DNA from: JALZUV01 sp963837025
GTDB lineage: Bacteria; Pseudomonadota; Alphaproteobacteria; Rickettsiales; JALZUV01
Length of the DNA stretch: 64,000 bases
NCBI GenBank assembly: GCA_963837025.1
Contig: CAWILT010000001.1
Coordinates: 992,001 to 1,056,000 of the forward strand
Direction of reading: 5' to 3'
Shown here: positions 9,635 through 17,615 of the stretch, in pieces
Numbering within the stretch: position 1 is the stretch's first letter
Layout: every line of letters begins with the position of its first letter
Made by a program: the position numbers and the translations under genes
Notes under the pieces: generated by a model
Databases searched by the model: none
What the model was told of the DNA's origin: nothing
Seen by the model: the letters and a program-made list of their open reading frames with translations, nothing else

Positions 9635-11011
9635 TTAACCGTCATGCTTTGCTTTGGATTTTGCGGGCTTAGCAGCAATCATTTGATGAGCCAGTGTGGT
9701 AAAATGCTCGCCGCGTTTTTCAAAATTGGCATATTGATCAAACGATGCACAAGCAGGTGAAAGCAGCACCACACCCTTACCCGCTTTAAACGCATCATCA
9801 GCAGCCATAGCTACCGCTTTATCCATTGTAACGGCTTTTTCAAGTTTTACTTTGTGATTGCGTAGCAGCTTTGCAAACTCAGGCGCTGCTTGGCCAATTA
9901 CATAGGCTTTGGCGATTTTAGGGAAATAGTCAACCAATGTGTCAATGCCGCCATCTTTAGCCACCCCCCCTAATATCCAGTAAATAGAATCATACGTATC
10001 TAGCGCCTTGGAGGTTGCCTCGGCATTGGTTGCTTTACTATCATTAACAAATAAAACTTCCTGATGCGTAGCGATAGGTTGCATGCGATGCGCTAAACCC
10101 GCAAAACTGCGCACGCCTTTTTCTAATTTATCAATGGAGAACCCTAACGCCTGACAAGCAGCCAATGCAGCCATTACATTCTGACGGTTATGTTCGCCTT
10201 GCAAATTTTGCACATCCGATAAATCAATGGGGCAAGCATCTTTAAGCGTTAGCGGAATAAAAGTTGGCTTGCTATCTTGCCATGAATACAGATTTTTGCC
10301 GGCTTTGAGATTTTTGTAAATGTCGCGGCAATGGGCATCATCGCGCGAAATAATTGCCGTATCACGCTTGGCCATACCATCAAATATGCGTCTTTTAGCG
10401 GCTACATAGCCTTCAATACCACCATGACGATCCAAGTGATCGGGTGTGATATTAAGCAATATTGCCACATCAAATGTGCCGCGCTGCAACAACTCAATCT
10501 GATAAGAGGACATTTCTAAAACATAAATGCCGTTTTTATCGAGCGGATCGAGCGATAAGGCGGCTTTGCCAATATTTCCTCCCACCTGCACTTCTGCCCC
10601 CACCGATTCAAGCAAATGCCCTATTAATGCTGTAGTAGTCGATTTGCCGTTAGTACCGGTGATGCCCACAAAACGGCTTTGGGTTTGTGCTTGCATCAGC
10701 AATTCAATATCACCAATAATTTCGCAGCCATACACCATAGCAATATCAACCACCGCATGTGGTTGAGGGAAACTGAGCGCAATACCTGGGCTTAGCACCA
10801 GCGTATTAATTTCCTTCCATGGCCATTTACGAAAATCATTATAGGTTGCATCCGAATTTCTATCTTGGCAGGCCTCGACGTTCTGCGGTTTTTCATCCCA
10901 TGCAAACACTTCGGCACCACTGGCGCAAAGGCTGGCAACGGTTGCTTCACCCGATAAGCCCAGCCCCATAACGCCAATTTTTCGACCTTTATATTTTGGC
11001 AATAAAATCAT
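9635..11011 (-). CDS. murD: UDP-N-acetylmuramoyl-L-alanine--D-glutamate ligase MurD
   Basis: This 458-residue cytoplasmic Mur ligase adds D-Glu to UDP-MurNAc-L-Ala. The P-loop is GITGTNGKSTTTALIGHLL, followed by LEMSSYQIELLQ, LLNITPDHLDRHGGIEGY and, in the C-terminal domain, FVNDSKATNAEATSKAL and LLSPACASFDQYANFEKRGEHF. All are MurD signatures. The start follows the mraY stop directly (TAA then ATG at 11011). Downstream, 59 bases separate it from ftsW, the largest gap within the mur block; I see no terminator in it. Confidence 0.96.
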   Translation of the reverse strand: MILLPKYKGRKIGVMGLGLSGEATVASLCASGAEVFAWDEKPQNVEACQDRNSDATYNDFRKWPWKEINTLVLSPGIALSFPQPHAVVDIAMVYGCEIIGDIELLMQAQTQSRFVGITGTNGKSTTTALIGHLLESVGAEVQVGGNIGKAALSLDPLDKNGIYVLEMSSYQIELLQRGTFDVAILLNITPDHLDRHGGIEGYVAAKRRIFDGMAKRDTAIISRDDAHCRDIYKNLKAGKNLYSWQDSKPTFIPLTLKDACPIDLSDVQNLQGEHNRQNVMAALAACQALGFSIDKLEKGVRSFAGLAHRMQPIATHQEVLFVNDSKATNAEATSKALDTYDSIYWILGGVAKDGGIDTLVDYFPKIAKAYVIGQAAPEFAKLLRNHKVKLEKAVTMDKAVAMAADDAFKAGKGVVLLSPACASFDQYANFEKRGEHFTTLAHQMIAAKPAKSKAKHDG

Positions 11012-12100
11012 TTAGCGCAGCTTTAAAGTGCTTAATCCAATAAGCGCTAGAATGAAGGCGATAATCCAAAAACGGATCACAATGGTAGGTTCCTGCCAGC
11101 CCATTTTCTCAAAGTGATGATGAATGGGTGCCATGCGAAAGATGCGTTTACCCGTTAATTTAAAACTCGCCACCTGCAAAATAACCGATACGGCTTCCAG
11201 CACAAATAAACCGCCAATGATGCCCAATACCAGTTCATGTTTAACGATAACACTAATGGTGCCAAGTGCACCCCCAAATGCTAGGCTTCCTGTGTCACCC
11301 ATAAACACAGCAGCAGGCGGTGCATTATACCACAAAAACCCTAATCCTGCGCCAATCAGCGCGGCACAAAATACGGCGAGTTCGCCTGTGCCTTTAATAT
11401 GCGTAATTTGCAAATATTCCGCATATATTACATTGCCGATTAAATAAGATATGAGCGCAAAACAGCCCGCCGCTATCATGATAGGAACAATTGCTAGCCC
11501 ATCAAGCCCATCGGTTAAATTAACCGCATTACTGGCACCCACCATCACGGTTGTAGCAAATAACAGATAAAAAATACCCATATCCCACATAAAATCTTTC
11601 ACGAATGGAAAGGCTAAATGGCTGGCAAAAGCAGGGTCGGACACTTTTTGAATCCACAGCACTGCCATCAGCGCAATCGCAAATTGCAGCGCCAATTTGG
11701 CTTTACCCGGAAGCCCTCCATGATGGCGTTTGGTCAGTTTAATGTAATCATCTACGAAACCAATCGCGCCGTAACCAAGGGTAACAAATAATGTAATCCA
11801 CACATACGGATTTGCAAGATCAGACCAAAGCAGAGTCGATACCGAAACGGCCAGCAATATCATAACCCCGCCCATGGTAGGTGTGCCCTGCTTGGTTAAT
11901 AAATGTGATTCAGGCCCATCCAGCCGAATGGGTTGGCCATGCGCTTGCTTGGATTTTAACCAACGGATAATCATAGGGCCAAAAATAAAACTGATAAGTG
12001 CGGCTGTTATGATAGCACTGCCGCTGCGAAAGGTTAAATACTTGAAAAGATTGAATAAAGGAAATTGTTCAGCCAATGGAAATAAAAAATAATAGAGCAT
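11012..12100 (-). CDS. mraY: Phospho-N-acetylmuramoyl-pentapeptide transferase MraY
   Basis: This integral inner-membrane enzyme transfers phospho-MurNAc-pentapeptide onto undecaprenyl phosphate, forming lipid I. Signatures visible: PTMGGVMILLAV, GFVDDYIKLTKRHHGG (metal-binding Asp pair), NAVNLTDGLDGLAI, GDTGSLAFGGALG and RMAPIHHHFEKMGW. About ten membrane helices are expected. The frame is open to 12175 within murF, but the ATG at 12100 has a good AAGGGA ribosome-binding site and lies 8 bases after the murF stop, giving 362 residues. Its stop abuts the murD start without spacing. Confidence 0.97.
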   Translation of the reverse strand: MLYYFLFPLAEQFPLFNLFKYLTFRSGSAIITAALISFIFGPMIIRWLKSKQAHGQPIRLDGPESHLLTKQGTPTMGGVMILLAVSVSTLLWSDLANPYVWITLFVTLGYGAIGFVDDYIKLTKRHHGGLPGKAKLALQFAIALMAVLWIQKVSDPAFASHLAFPFVKDFMWDMGIFYLLFATTVMVGASNAVNLTDGLDGLAIVPIMIAAGCFALISYLIGNVIYAEYLQITHIKGTGELAVFCAALIGAGLGFLWYNAPPAAVFMGDTGSLAFGGALGTISVIVKHELVLGIIGGLFVLEAVSVILQVASFKLTGKRIFRMAPIHHHFEKMGWQEPTIVIRFWIIAFILALIGLSTLKLR

Positions 12101-12108
12101 GATTTCCC

Positions 12109-13470
12109 TTAATTTTGTGCTTTCTTCAAATGCTCGACCAGTTGGTAAACCCCGCTGCCATGCGAGCCTTTGCATAACACATTATCACCCGCCTGCACCA
12201 ACGAATTTACCGATTTGATAGCATCTTGCACAACATTAAAATGTGCAAGATGTATTGTTGCCGGCAGTATTTTTACCAGTGGATGCATTTGTTCACCAAT
12301 GGTAATAATCCCATCAATACCATAATCTGCAATGGGCTGCGCTAAATCGGCGTGGAGTTTGGGCGAGCTTTTGCCAAGTTCCAACATATGCCCCAAAATA
12401 GCTATTTTGCGCCCCTCACCCAACGTTGACAAGGTAGCTAATGCAGCAGTCATGGATACGGGGCTTGCATTATAGGCATCATCAAGCAATGTAATCTCGC
12501 CCTGCTTCCACGGCAACTTCGCCACTTGCCCCCGACCCGATGGTTCACGATAGTGCGATAAAGCTTGTTCAGCCTTATCAAGCGGCAAGCCTAAAGCAGC
12601 TACTATTGCTAGTATACCCAATGCAGCCTTTGGCCAGTGCGCGCCCAGAGTGCCTAAAGTAAAATGGCGATTAACGTTGCGATAATTGTAATGCCCCTTT
12701 GCATCCAGCAAATAAAAATCGCTTGGTGGTGATGCACCAAATGTAATCATGCGATTATCAGTTGCTAACGCTGCAGTTTGCAGAATGTGAAAATAAGGAT
12801 TATCGGCAGGTAACACCGCCACGCCTTGATGCATCCCTTCAAAAATCTCAGCTTTGGCACGTGCAATTTCAGCCACGGACTCAAAAAACTCTAAATGCAC
12901 CGCTTCAACTGCAGTAATCAGCGAAATATGTGGTTTAGCGATATGCGAAAGAAAGGCAATTTCACCCGCATGATTCATGCCCATTTCAAAAATAGCAAAT
13001 TGCGCGGTTTCAGGTAAATTGCACAAGCAAATGGGCAACCCAATATGGTTATTATAATTGCCACTGGTGGCATAGGTTTCACCATAACCTGTTAAGCAAA
13101 GCTTGAGCATTTCCTTTGCCGAAGTTTTACCCACACTACCGGTAATCGCCAATATTTTCGCAGCTGTATGCTGACGGCGATACTGCGCCATGGCTTGCAA
13201 AGCAACCAAAGTATCATCCACCACTATTAGCGGGAAATCTTTGGGCATGGTTTTAGGGTGGCTAGAAACTAATGCGCCACACGCGCCAGCATCCAATGCT
13301 TTAAATAAATAATCATGGCCATCAAATTGATCGCCTTTAAGCGCCACAAAAAACTCGCCTGTTTGCAACAATCGGCTGTCTGTGGTTAAGGTTGAGAATT
13401 TAAGTTTATCAGAGCCGTAAAACGCACCTTGGGTTGCTTCGATAATGCGTGTTAGATTCCAAAAGCTCAC
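12109..13470 (-). CDS. murF: UDP-N-acetylmuramoyl-tripeptide--D-alanyl-D-alanine ligase MurF
   Basis: This 453-residue ligase adds D-Ala-D-Ala to the UDP-MurNAc-tripeptide, completing the pentapeptide. It shows an N-terminal Mur ligase domain (STLTTDSRLLQTGEFFVALKGDQFDGHDYL), the P-loop AITGSVGKTSAKEML, a central segment FAIFEMGMNHAGEIAFLSHI and C-terminal LLDDAYNASPVSMTAAL. The start overlaps the end of murE by four bases (ATGA), consistent with translational coupling. The D-Ala-D-Ala ligase ddl that supplies its substrate is not in this window. Confidence 0.96.
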   Translation of the reverse strand: MSFWNLTRIIEATQGAFYGSDKLKFSTLTTDSRLLQTGEFFVALKGDQFDGHDYLFKALDAGACGALVSSHPKTMPKDFPLIVVDDTLVALQAMAQYRRQHTAAKILAITGSVGKTSAKEMLKLCLTGYGETYATSGNYNNHIGLPICLCNLPETAQFAIFEMGMNHAGEIAFLSHIAKPHISLITAVEAVHLEFFESVAEIARAKAEIFEGMHQGVAVLPADNPYFHILQTAALATDNRMITFGASPPSDFYLLDAKGHYNYRNVNRHFTLGTLGAHWPKAALGILAIVAALGLPLDKAEQALSHYREPSGRGQVAKLPWKQGEITLLDDAYNASPVSMTAALATLSTLGEGRKIAILGHMLELGKSSPKLHADLAQPIADYGIDGIITIGEQMHPLVKILPATIHLAHFNVVQDAIKSVNSLVQAGDNVLCKGSHGSGVYQLVEHLKKAQN

Positions 13471-14927
13471 TTTAACAACTCACGCACGGTGGCGGCATCA
13501 TCAAAATCCTGCACATCATCGCCGATGATTTGATAGGTTTCATGGCCTTTGCCAGCAATAAGCAGCATATCACCCGCTTGCATTTGCGCGATGGCGGCTG
13601 CGATAGCCTCGCGCCGACCAGCAATTTCACGGCAATGATTGCCATTTGCGCCCGCCATAACCTCAGATCGAATCGCTTGAGCATCTTCATTGCGCGGATT
13701 ATCATCCGTAATAATTGCAAAGTCAGCTAATTTAGCGGCAATTTTGCCCATAGGAGCACGCTTGCCTTCATCGCGATTGCCCCCGCAACCCATCACCACA
13801 CCTAATTTACCATGGCAATGCGCGCGCATGGTGGTAAGCGCTTTTTCCAACGCATCGGGTGTGTGGGCATAATCAACATAAATGCCTGTTGCCGCATGTT
13901 CCATCCGCCCGCGTACGGGTTTTAGTGCGCGCAATCCATGGGTGAGCGTCAAAATCTCATATCCGCACGCTTGCGCCAAGCCCAATGCAGCTAAAATATT
14001 CATCACCTGAAACTCGCCAATTAAGGGTAGGTTCGCTTCAACCGTATGGCGTCCAAGTTGTAAGCGCACATCCATCCCTTCGGGCGTAAGGGTGATTGAT
14101 TTAAGTTGATAATCTGCTTTGGCATCGCGCCCAAAACTTATGATGCGATGTTTGCGCAAGGTGCACATTTTATGCAAATCATCATAATAGGGGTCGTCTT
14201 TATTCAAAACCGCTGTTTGGCCGCGCGGCAGCACATAGGCAAATAAACGCTGCTTTGCCTCAAAATAATCTTGCTCCGTTTTATGATAATCCAAATGATC
14301 GCGAGTCAGATTAGTAAAGGCCGCAGCAGTAAGCGCCACGCCATCCATGCGATGTTGGTGTAGCCCATGGCTTGATGCTTCAAGCGCAACAGCTTGCGCG
14401 CCTTTTAGCTGTAAATGCTGCAAAGTTTGGTGCAATAAAACCGGATCGGGCGATGTGTTGATGGCAGGCACATCTAAGCCTTTAATACTGGCCGTACCTA
14501 GTCCCATAGTGCCGATACTGGCGGCTTTTGCCCCTTCAATTTCTAGCAATTGACGAAAAAACTCTACCGTGGAGGTTTTGCCGTTAGTGCCCGTAACCGC
14601 CACAATTTGCAATCCATCCGTGGGATAAAATAAATTGGAAAGTTTAGCGAGCAATTTGCGCTCATTGGCTGATACGAGATGTGTAACAGCATGCGTAACC
14701 TCAATATCCGGACGCGTAATAATAGCAGCCGCGCCTTTTTTTACTGCATCTGAAATGTAATCTTCGCCATTTTGGCTTACACCGCGAATGGCAACAAAAA
14801 TGCTGCCCGGCTGCACTTGGCGAGAATCGGCAGTGATGGAGGTAAACTCGCTTTCATAATCGGCATCATGCTTTAAACTACATTCGCGTGCAAATTGGGT
14901 TAGAATGTGTGATAGGGTTGGCATCAT
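13467..14927 (-). CDS. murE: UDP-N-acetylmuramoyl-L-alanyl-D-glutamate--2,6-diaminopimelate ligase MurE
   Basis: This 486-residue ligase adds the third peptide residue. The P-loop is AVTGTNGKTSTVEFFRQLL; other motifs are SITADSRQVQPGSIFVAI, EASSHGLHQHRMDG, FTNLTRDHLDYH and VDYAHTPDALEKAL. The C-terminal TDDNPRNED contains the DNPR motif that selects meso-diaminopimelate, so the cell wall is predicted to be of the ordinary Gram-negative DAP type. It is the first mur gene of the block; an MBL-fold hydrolase, not ftsI/ftsL/rsmH, lies upstream. In-frame ATG codons at 14927 and 14924 are both possible starts. Confidence 0.96.
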   Translation of the reverse strand: MMPTLSHILTQFARECSLKHDADYESEFTSITADSRQVQPGSIFVAIRGVSQNGEDYISDAVKKGAAAIITRPDIEVTHAVTHLVSANERKLLAKLSNLFYPTDGLQIVAVTGTNGKTSTVEFFRQLLEIEGAKAASIGTMGLGTASIKGLDVPAINTSPDPVLLHQTLQHLQLKGAQAVALEASSHGLHQHRMDGVALTAAAFTNLTRDHLDYHKTEQDYFEAKQRLFAYVLPRGQTAVLNKDDPYYDDLHKMCTLRKHRIISFGRDAKADYQLKSITLTPEGMDVRLQLGRHTVEANLPLIGEFQVMNILAALGLAQACGYEILTLTHGLRALKPVRGRMEHAATGIYVDYAHTPDALEKALTTMRAHCHGKLGVVMGCGGNRDEGKRAPMGKIAAKLADFAIITDDNPRNEDAQAIRSEVMAGANGNHCREIAGRREAIAAAIAQMQAGDMLLIAGKGHETYQIIGDDVQDFDDAATVRELLK

Positions 14928-14980
14928 AGTGATATTGCCAAGCTTTAGGCCACGTGCAACTAATTACCGCAAAAACCGCC

Positions 14981-15820
14981 TTAAATTTCGAGAGTCATAC
15001 CCTCTTGCGCGACTAAACCACCACCCGGACGCATTTTTTCGAGTGCTTGTGCCACACCATCCATAAAATCATCCGTATGGCTGGGGTCATGGTGGAAAAC
15101 CGCTAAACGCTTTACATTTGCTGCATCACACAAGCGCACACCCTCTTGCCAAGTGGAATGCCCCCAACCCGTATAACTAGGATATTCGCCATCGGTATAG
15201 GTAGAATCATAAATGACTAAATCAGCATTTTTAATGAGGCAGAGTATATTTTGATCAAGCTTGCCAGGGGTATGCTCGGTATCGGTAACGTAACAAATGG
15301 CTTTGCCATTATATTCAACGCGGTAGCCCGTAGCACCTTCCGGATGATTCAAGGGCGCAGTTTTGAGGGTAATTTCATTGCTAAGAGTTAGCGTTTCACC
15401 TGCTTCAAAATCTGTCCAGATAATAGTAGATTCCAGCACATCCACACTAATCGGAAAAAGCGGGCGCGCCATAAGGGTTTGCATCACCTTTTTTAAGGTG
15501 CGGCCATGTGGTTTCAAATGCCCCGCCCAAAGTTTTAAGCGGCTGCGCGGTGAATAAGCAGGTTTAAAAAATGGAAATCCCGCCACATGATCAACATGCG
15601 TGTGACTCATAAAAATATCGTAATTCAGTTTGTCATTCTTAGACAATTTATCGCCTAGGTTTTTTAAGCCCGTTCCCGCATCGAAAATAAGATTAAAATC
15701 ACCGCAATTAACTTCAACGCAGGATGTATTGCCGCCATATTTCAATTTATCAGCAGATGGACAGGCGATAGAACCGCGAACACCCCAAAAAGTCACTAAA
15801 AATCGATTATTCTTAACCAT
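14981..15820 (-). CDS. Metallo-beta-lactamase fold hydrolase, possibly cyclic-nucleotide phosphodiesterase-like
   Basis: This 279-residue cytoplasmic MBL-fold protein starts VTFWGVRGSIACP and KYGGNTSCVEV, a pattern common in one MBL subgroup often annotated as 3',5'-cyclic-nucleotide phosphodiesterase-like. Metal ligands are visible in SHTHVDHVAGFPF (HxHxDH), in the Asp of VTDTEHTPG, and in the C-terminal HHDPSHTDD. The central region also has STYTDGEYPSYTGWGHSTWQE, resembling RNase Z-like members. It precedes murE by 53 bases on the same strand, without a visible terminator between them, so it may head the mur transcript. The substrate cannot be read from the sequence; the phosphodiesterase label is only one family annotation. 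Confidence 0.8.
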   Translation of the reverse strand: MVKNNRFLVTFWGVRGSIACPSADKLKYGGNTSCVEVNCGDFNLIFDAGTGLKNLGDKLSKNDKLNYDIFMSHTHVDHVAGFPFFKPAYSPRSRLKLWAGHLKPHGRTLKKVMQTLMARPLFPISVDVLESTIIWTDFEAGETLTLSNEITLKTAPLNHPEGATGYRVEYNGKAICYVTDTEHTPGKLDQNILCLIKNADLVIYDSTYTDGEYPSYTGWGHSTWQEGVRLCDAANVKRLAVFHHDPSHTDDFMDGVAQALEKMRPGGGLVAQEGMTLEI

Positions 15821-15863
15821 AATCGAACCTTAACGCTCTTTTGTGAATCAATCGTTAAACTTT

Positions 15864-15894
15864 ATAAAAAAAACACCGCCAAAGCGATGTTTTT
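15864..15894 (-). terminator. Rho-independent terminator downstream of rpmE
   Basis: Read on the minus strand, the stem AACATCGC and GCGGTGTT encloses the loop TTTG and is followed by a run of T (8 bp with one G-T wobble). It lies 40 bases beyond the rpmE stop and upstream of the MBL hydrolase, so it separates the ribosomal protein transcript from the MBL/mur transcript. A short T run on the other side could give weak activity on the plus strand. Confidence 0.75.
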
Positions 15895-15933
15895 ACGAAA
15901 CGTGATGAAAATAAAACGGTTTTAACGAAAAAA

Positions 15934-16158
15934 CTATTTTTTCTCGCCTGTTTTGCCAAGGAAGGCGAATTTATTATTAAATTTCTCCATTTGGCCGGTT
16001 TTCTTAAAGTGAACACCACCCACCCATGCTGGATGCGTTAGCGGATCAATATCTAAACGAAGTTCTTTTTGACCAAGGGTTGAGCGGGTTTTAAATTTCG
16101 TACCGTCAGTCATTTCAACGGTAATTTCTTCATATTTTGGGTGAATGTCTTTTTTCAT
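15934..16158 (-). CDS. rpmE: 50S ribosomal protein L31, cysteine-free form
   Basis: This 74-residue ribosomal large-subunit protein has the L31 signature MKKDIHPKYEEITVEMTDG, then DIDPLTHPAWVGG and KFNNKFAFLG. It lacks the four zinc-binding cysteines of zinc-type L31, as in many alphaproteobacteria, so it should not act as a zinc store. The open frame starts with GTG at 16164, but the ATG at 16158 has AAAGGA seven bases upstream and is the better start. It is followed by a clear terminator and is probably monocistronic. Confidence 0.93.
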   Translation of the reverse strand: MKKDIHPKYEEITVEMTDGTKFKTRSTLGQKELRLDIDPLTHPAWVGGVHFKKTGQMEKFNNKFAFLGKTGEKK

Positions 16159-16243
16159 ATCCACGTCCTTTAACTTGGTTTTGCGCCCGCTATCTAACGC
16201 TTATTAGCGTTGCAATCAAGCGAAAAAATGCTAAGACTGGTGT

Positions 16244-16552
16244 ATGAAATTTTTATTACTATCCCTTTTCGCCCTTTTAGTCGTTGGCTGCACTCCTAAT
16301 CCATATAATGAATATTATTCTAAAAGCGGAACTTTGCATCCTGAATTATTGGCAAAGCATCGTACAGAGTGCTTAGCACTTGGTTTTAAAGATGATAGTA
16401 CCGAGCTTTCACAATGCCGCCAGCAATTAGCACAAGACTGGAAATATAACTATTCCGAAAACCGTCGCGATCGCTATGTGCGCCCTAGCTTTGGCTACGG
16501 CATCGGCTATGGTCGCAATGGTGGTGCAATCGGTGTAGGCAGTCGCTTTTAA
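16244..16552 (+). CDS. Small predicted lipoprotein
   Basis: This 102-residue protein begins with a lipoprotein signal peptide ending in the lipobox VVGC (Cys16), so it is probably attached to a membrane by an N-terminal lipid. The mature part is rich in Tyr, Arg and Gln, has two further cysteines (RTECLALGF and LSQCRQQ) that could form a disulfide, and ends in a Gly/Tyr tail (FGYGIGYGRNGGAIG). I do not recognise a family. It runs convergently with trmL, with one base between the two stops. Confidence 0.8.
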   Translation: MKFLLLSLFALLVVGCTPNPYNEYYSKSGTLHPELLAKHRTECLALGFKDDSTELSQCRQQLAQDWKYNYSENRRDRYVRPSFGYGIGYGRNGGAIGVGSRF

Positions 16553-16553
16553 T

Positions 16554-17006
16554 TTAGCCGCTAAATAAGGATTCTTGCCGCAGCATTTCGCCCATAATCA
16601 TGGCAGCGGATACAGCAATATTTAACGAGCGGCACCCTTCTTCCATGCGAATAATCACGCGTTCATCAGCATGCATATGCACATAATTCGGTGCACCAGC
16701 CGATTCGCGCCCCATAATTAAAATATCATCTTTTTCATAGCGCACCTGCATATAGGGTTTTGCCGACTTAGTTGTAGCTAAGATTAAACGGTTTTTAGCA
16801 GTAGCTTCAACGAATGATTTCCAATCAACATGCCGAATTAGCTTAGCTTTATCGGCATAATCTAATGCAGCGCGCCTCACCTTTTTTTCATCAAATGGAA
16901 AGCCGCAAGGCTCAATAATATGCAACGCTATTCCCATACATGCACAAAAACGTATCAATGTTCCTAAATTTTGTGGAATATCCGGTTGAAAAAGTGCGAG
17001 CTGCAT
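16554..17006 (-). CDS. trmL: tRNA (cytidine(34)-2'-O)-methyltransferase TrmL
   Basis: This 150-residue minimal SPOUT (SpoU-type) methyltransferase methylates the 2'-OH of the wobble nucleotide of tRNA-Leu isoacceptors. Motifs are LALFQPDIPQNLGTLIR, GFPFDEKKVRRAALDY, the AdoMet-binding knot MGRESAGAP and CRSLNIAVSAAMIMGEMLRQ. The frame is open to a TTG at 17024, but the ATG at 17006 directly before QLALFQPD is the conserved start. It is divergent from petA, a neighbourhood common in alphaproteobacteria. Confidence 0.93.
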   Translation of the reverse strand: MQLALFQPDIPQNLGTLIRFCACMGIALHIIEPCGFPFDEKKVRRAALDYADKAKLIRHVDWKSFVEATAKNRLILATTKSAKPYMQVRYEKDDILIMGRESAGAPNYVHMHADERVIIRMEEGCRSLNIAVSAAMIMGEMLRQESLFSG

Positions 17007-17050
17007 CTTATTAGTATTCCTCAATTAACTTCTAGCCAATGGATTGACGC

Positions 17051-17608
17051 ATGAACCCCAAGAGCGCAAGCCCTAAAATAGACCAAGAGTCTCACGCACC
17101 GCAAGGCGAAACTCGCCGCGACTTTATGGTATTAACCGCCTCAGCTTTAACTGCTGTTGGTGGCGCGGCGTTTATTTGGCCTTTTATCAGCAGCATGAAC
17201 CCTTCGGCTGACACTTTAGCGCTCGCTTCAACCGAAGTGAATTTAGATGCCATTGCTGAAGGGCAAAGCATTACCATTAAATGGCGCGGCAAGCCGGTAT
17301 TCATCCGTCACCGCACCGCCGCTGAGATTAAAGAGGCCGAAGAAGTGCCCATGGCCGACCTACCCGACCCACAAACCGACGATGCGCGCACCAAAGAAGG
17401 CAAACGGCAATGGTTGGTGATGGTGGGTGTATGCACCCACCTCGGCTGTGTCCCATTGGGTCAAGCAGGCGATTTTAACGGTTGGTTCTGCCCGTGTCAC
17501 GGCTCGCATTATGATACAGCTGGCCGCATTCGCAAAGGCCCTGCACCCCTTAATTTGGCTGTGCCAGATTACGAATTTTTAACTGATACACGCATCAAGA
17601 TCGGATAG
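17051..17608 (+). CDS. petA: Ubiquinol-cytochrome c reductase Rieske iron-sulfur subunit
   Basis: This 185-residue subunit of the cytochrome bc1 complex passes electrons from ubiquinol to cytochrome c1 in the periplasm. A twin-arginine type N-terminus (TRRDFMVL) precedes one membrane helix (about 28-48). The 2Fe-2S binding boxes are CTHLGC (Cys128, His130) and CPCHGS (Cys147, His150), with Cys133 and Cys149 placed for the family's disulfide. First gene of petABC; petB begins 7 bases after its stop. Together these three are the minimal bacterial complex. Confidence 0.97.
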   Translation: MNPKSASPKIDQESHAPQGETRRDFMVLTASALTAVGGAAFIWPFISSMNPSADTLALASTEVNLDAIAEGQSITIKWRGKPVFIRHRTAAEIKEAEEVPMADLPDPQTDDARTKEGKRQWLVMVGVCTHLGCVPLGQAGDFNGWFCPCHGSHYDTAGRIRKGPAPLNLAVPDYEFLTDTRIKIG

Positions 17609-17615
17609 ACGACCT

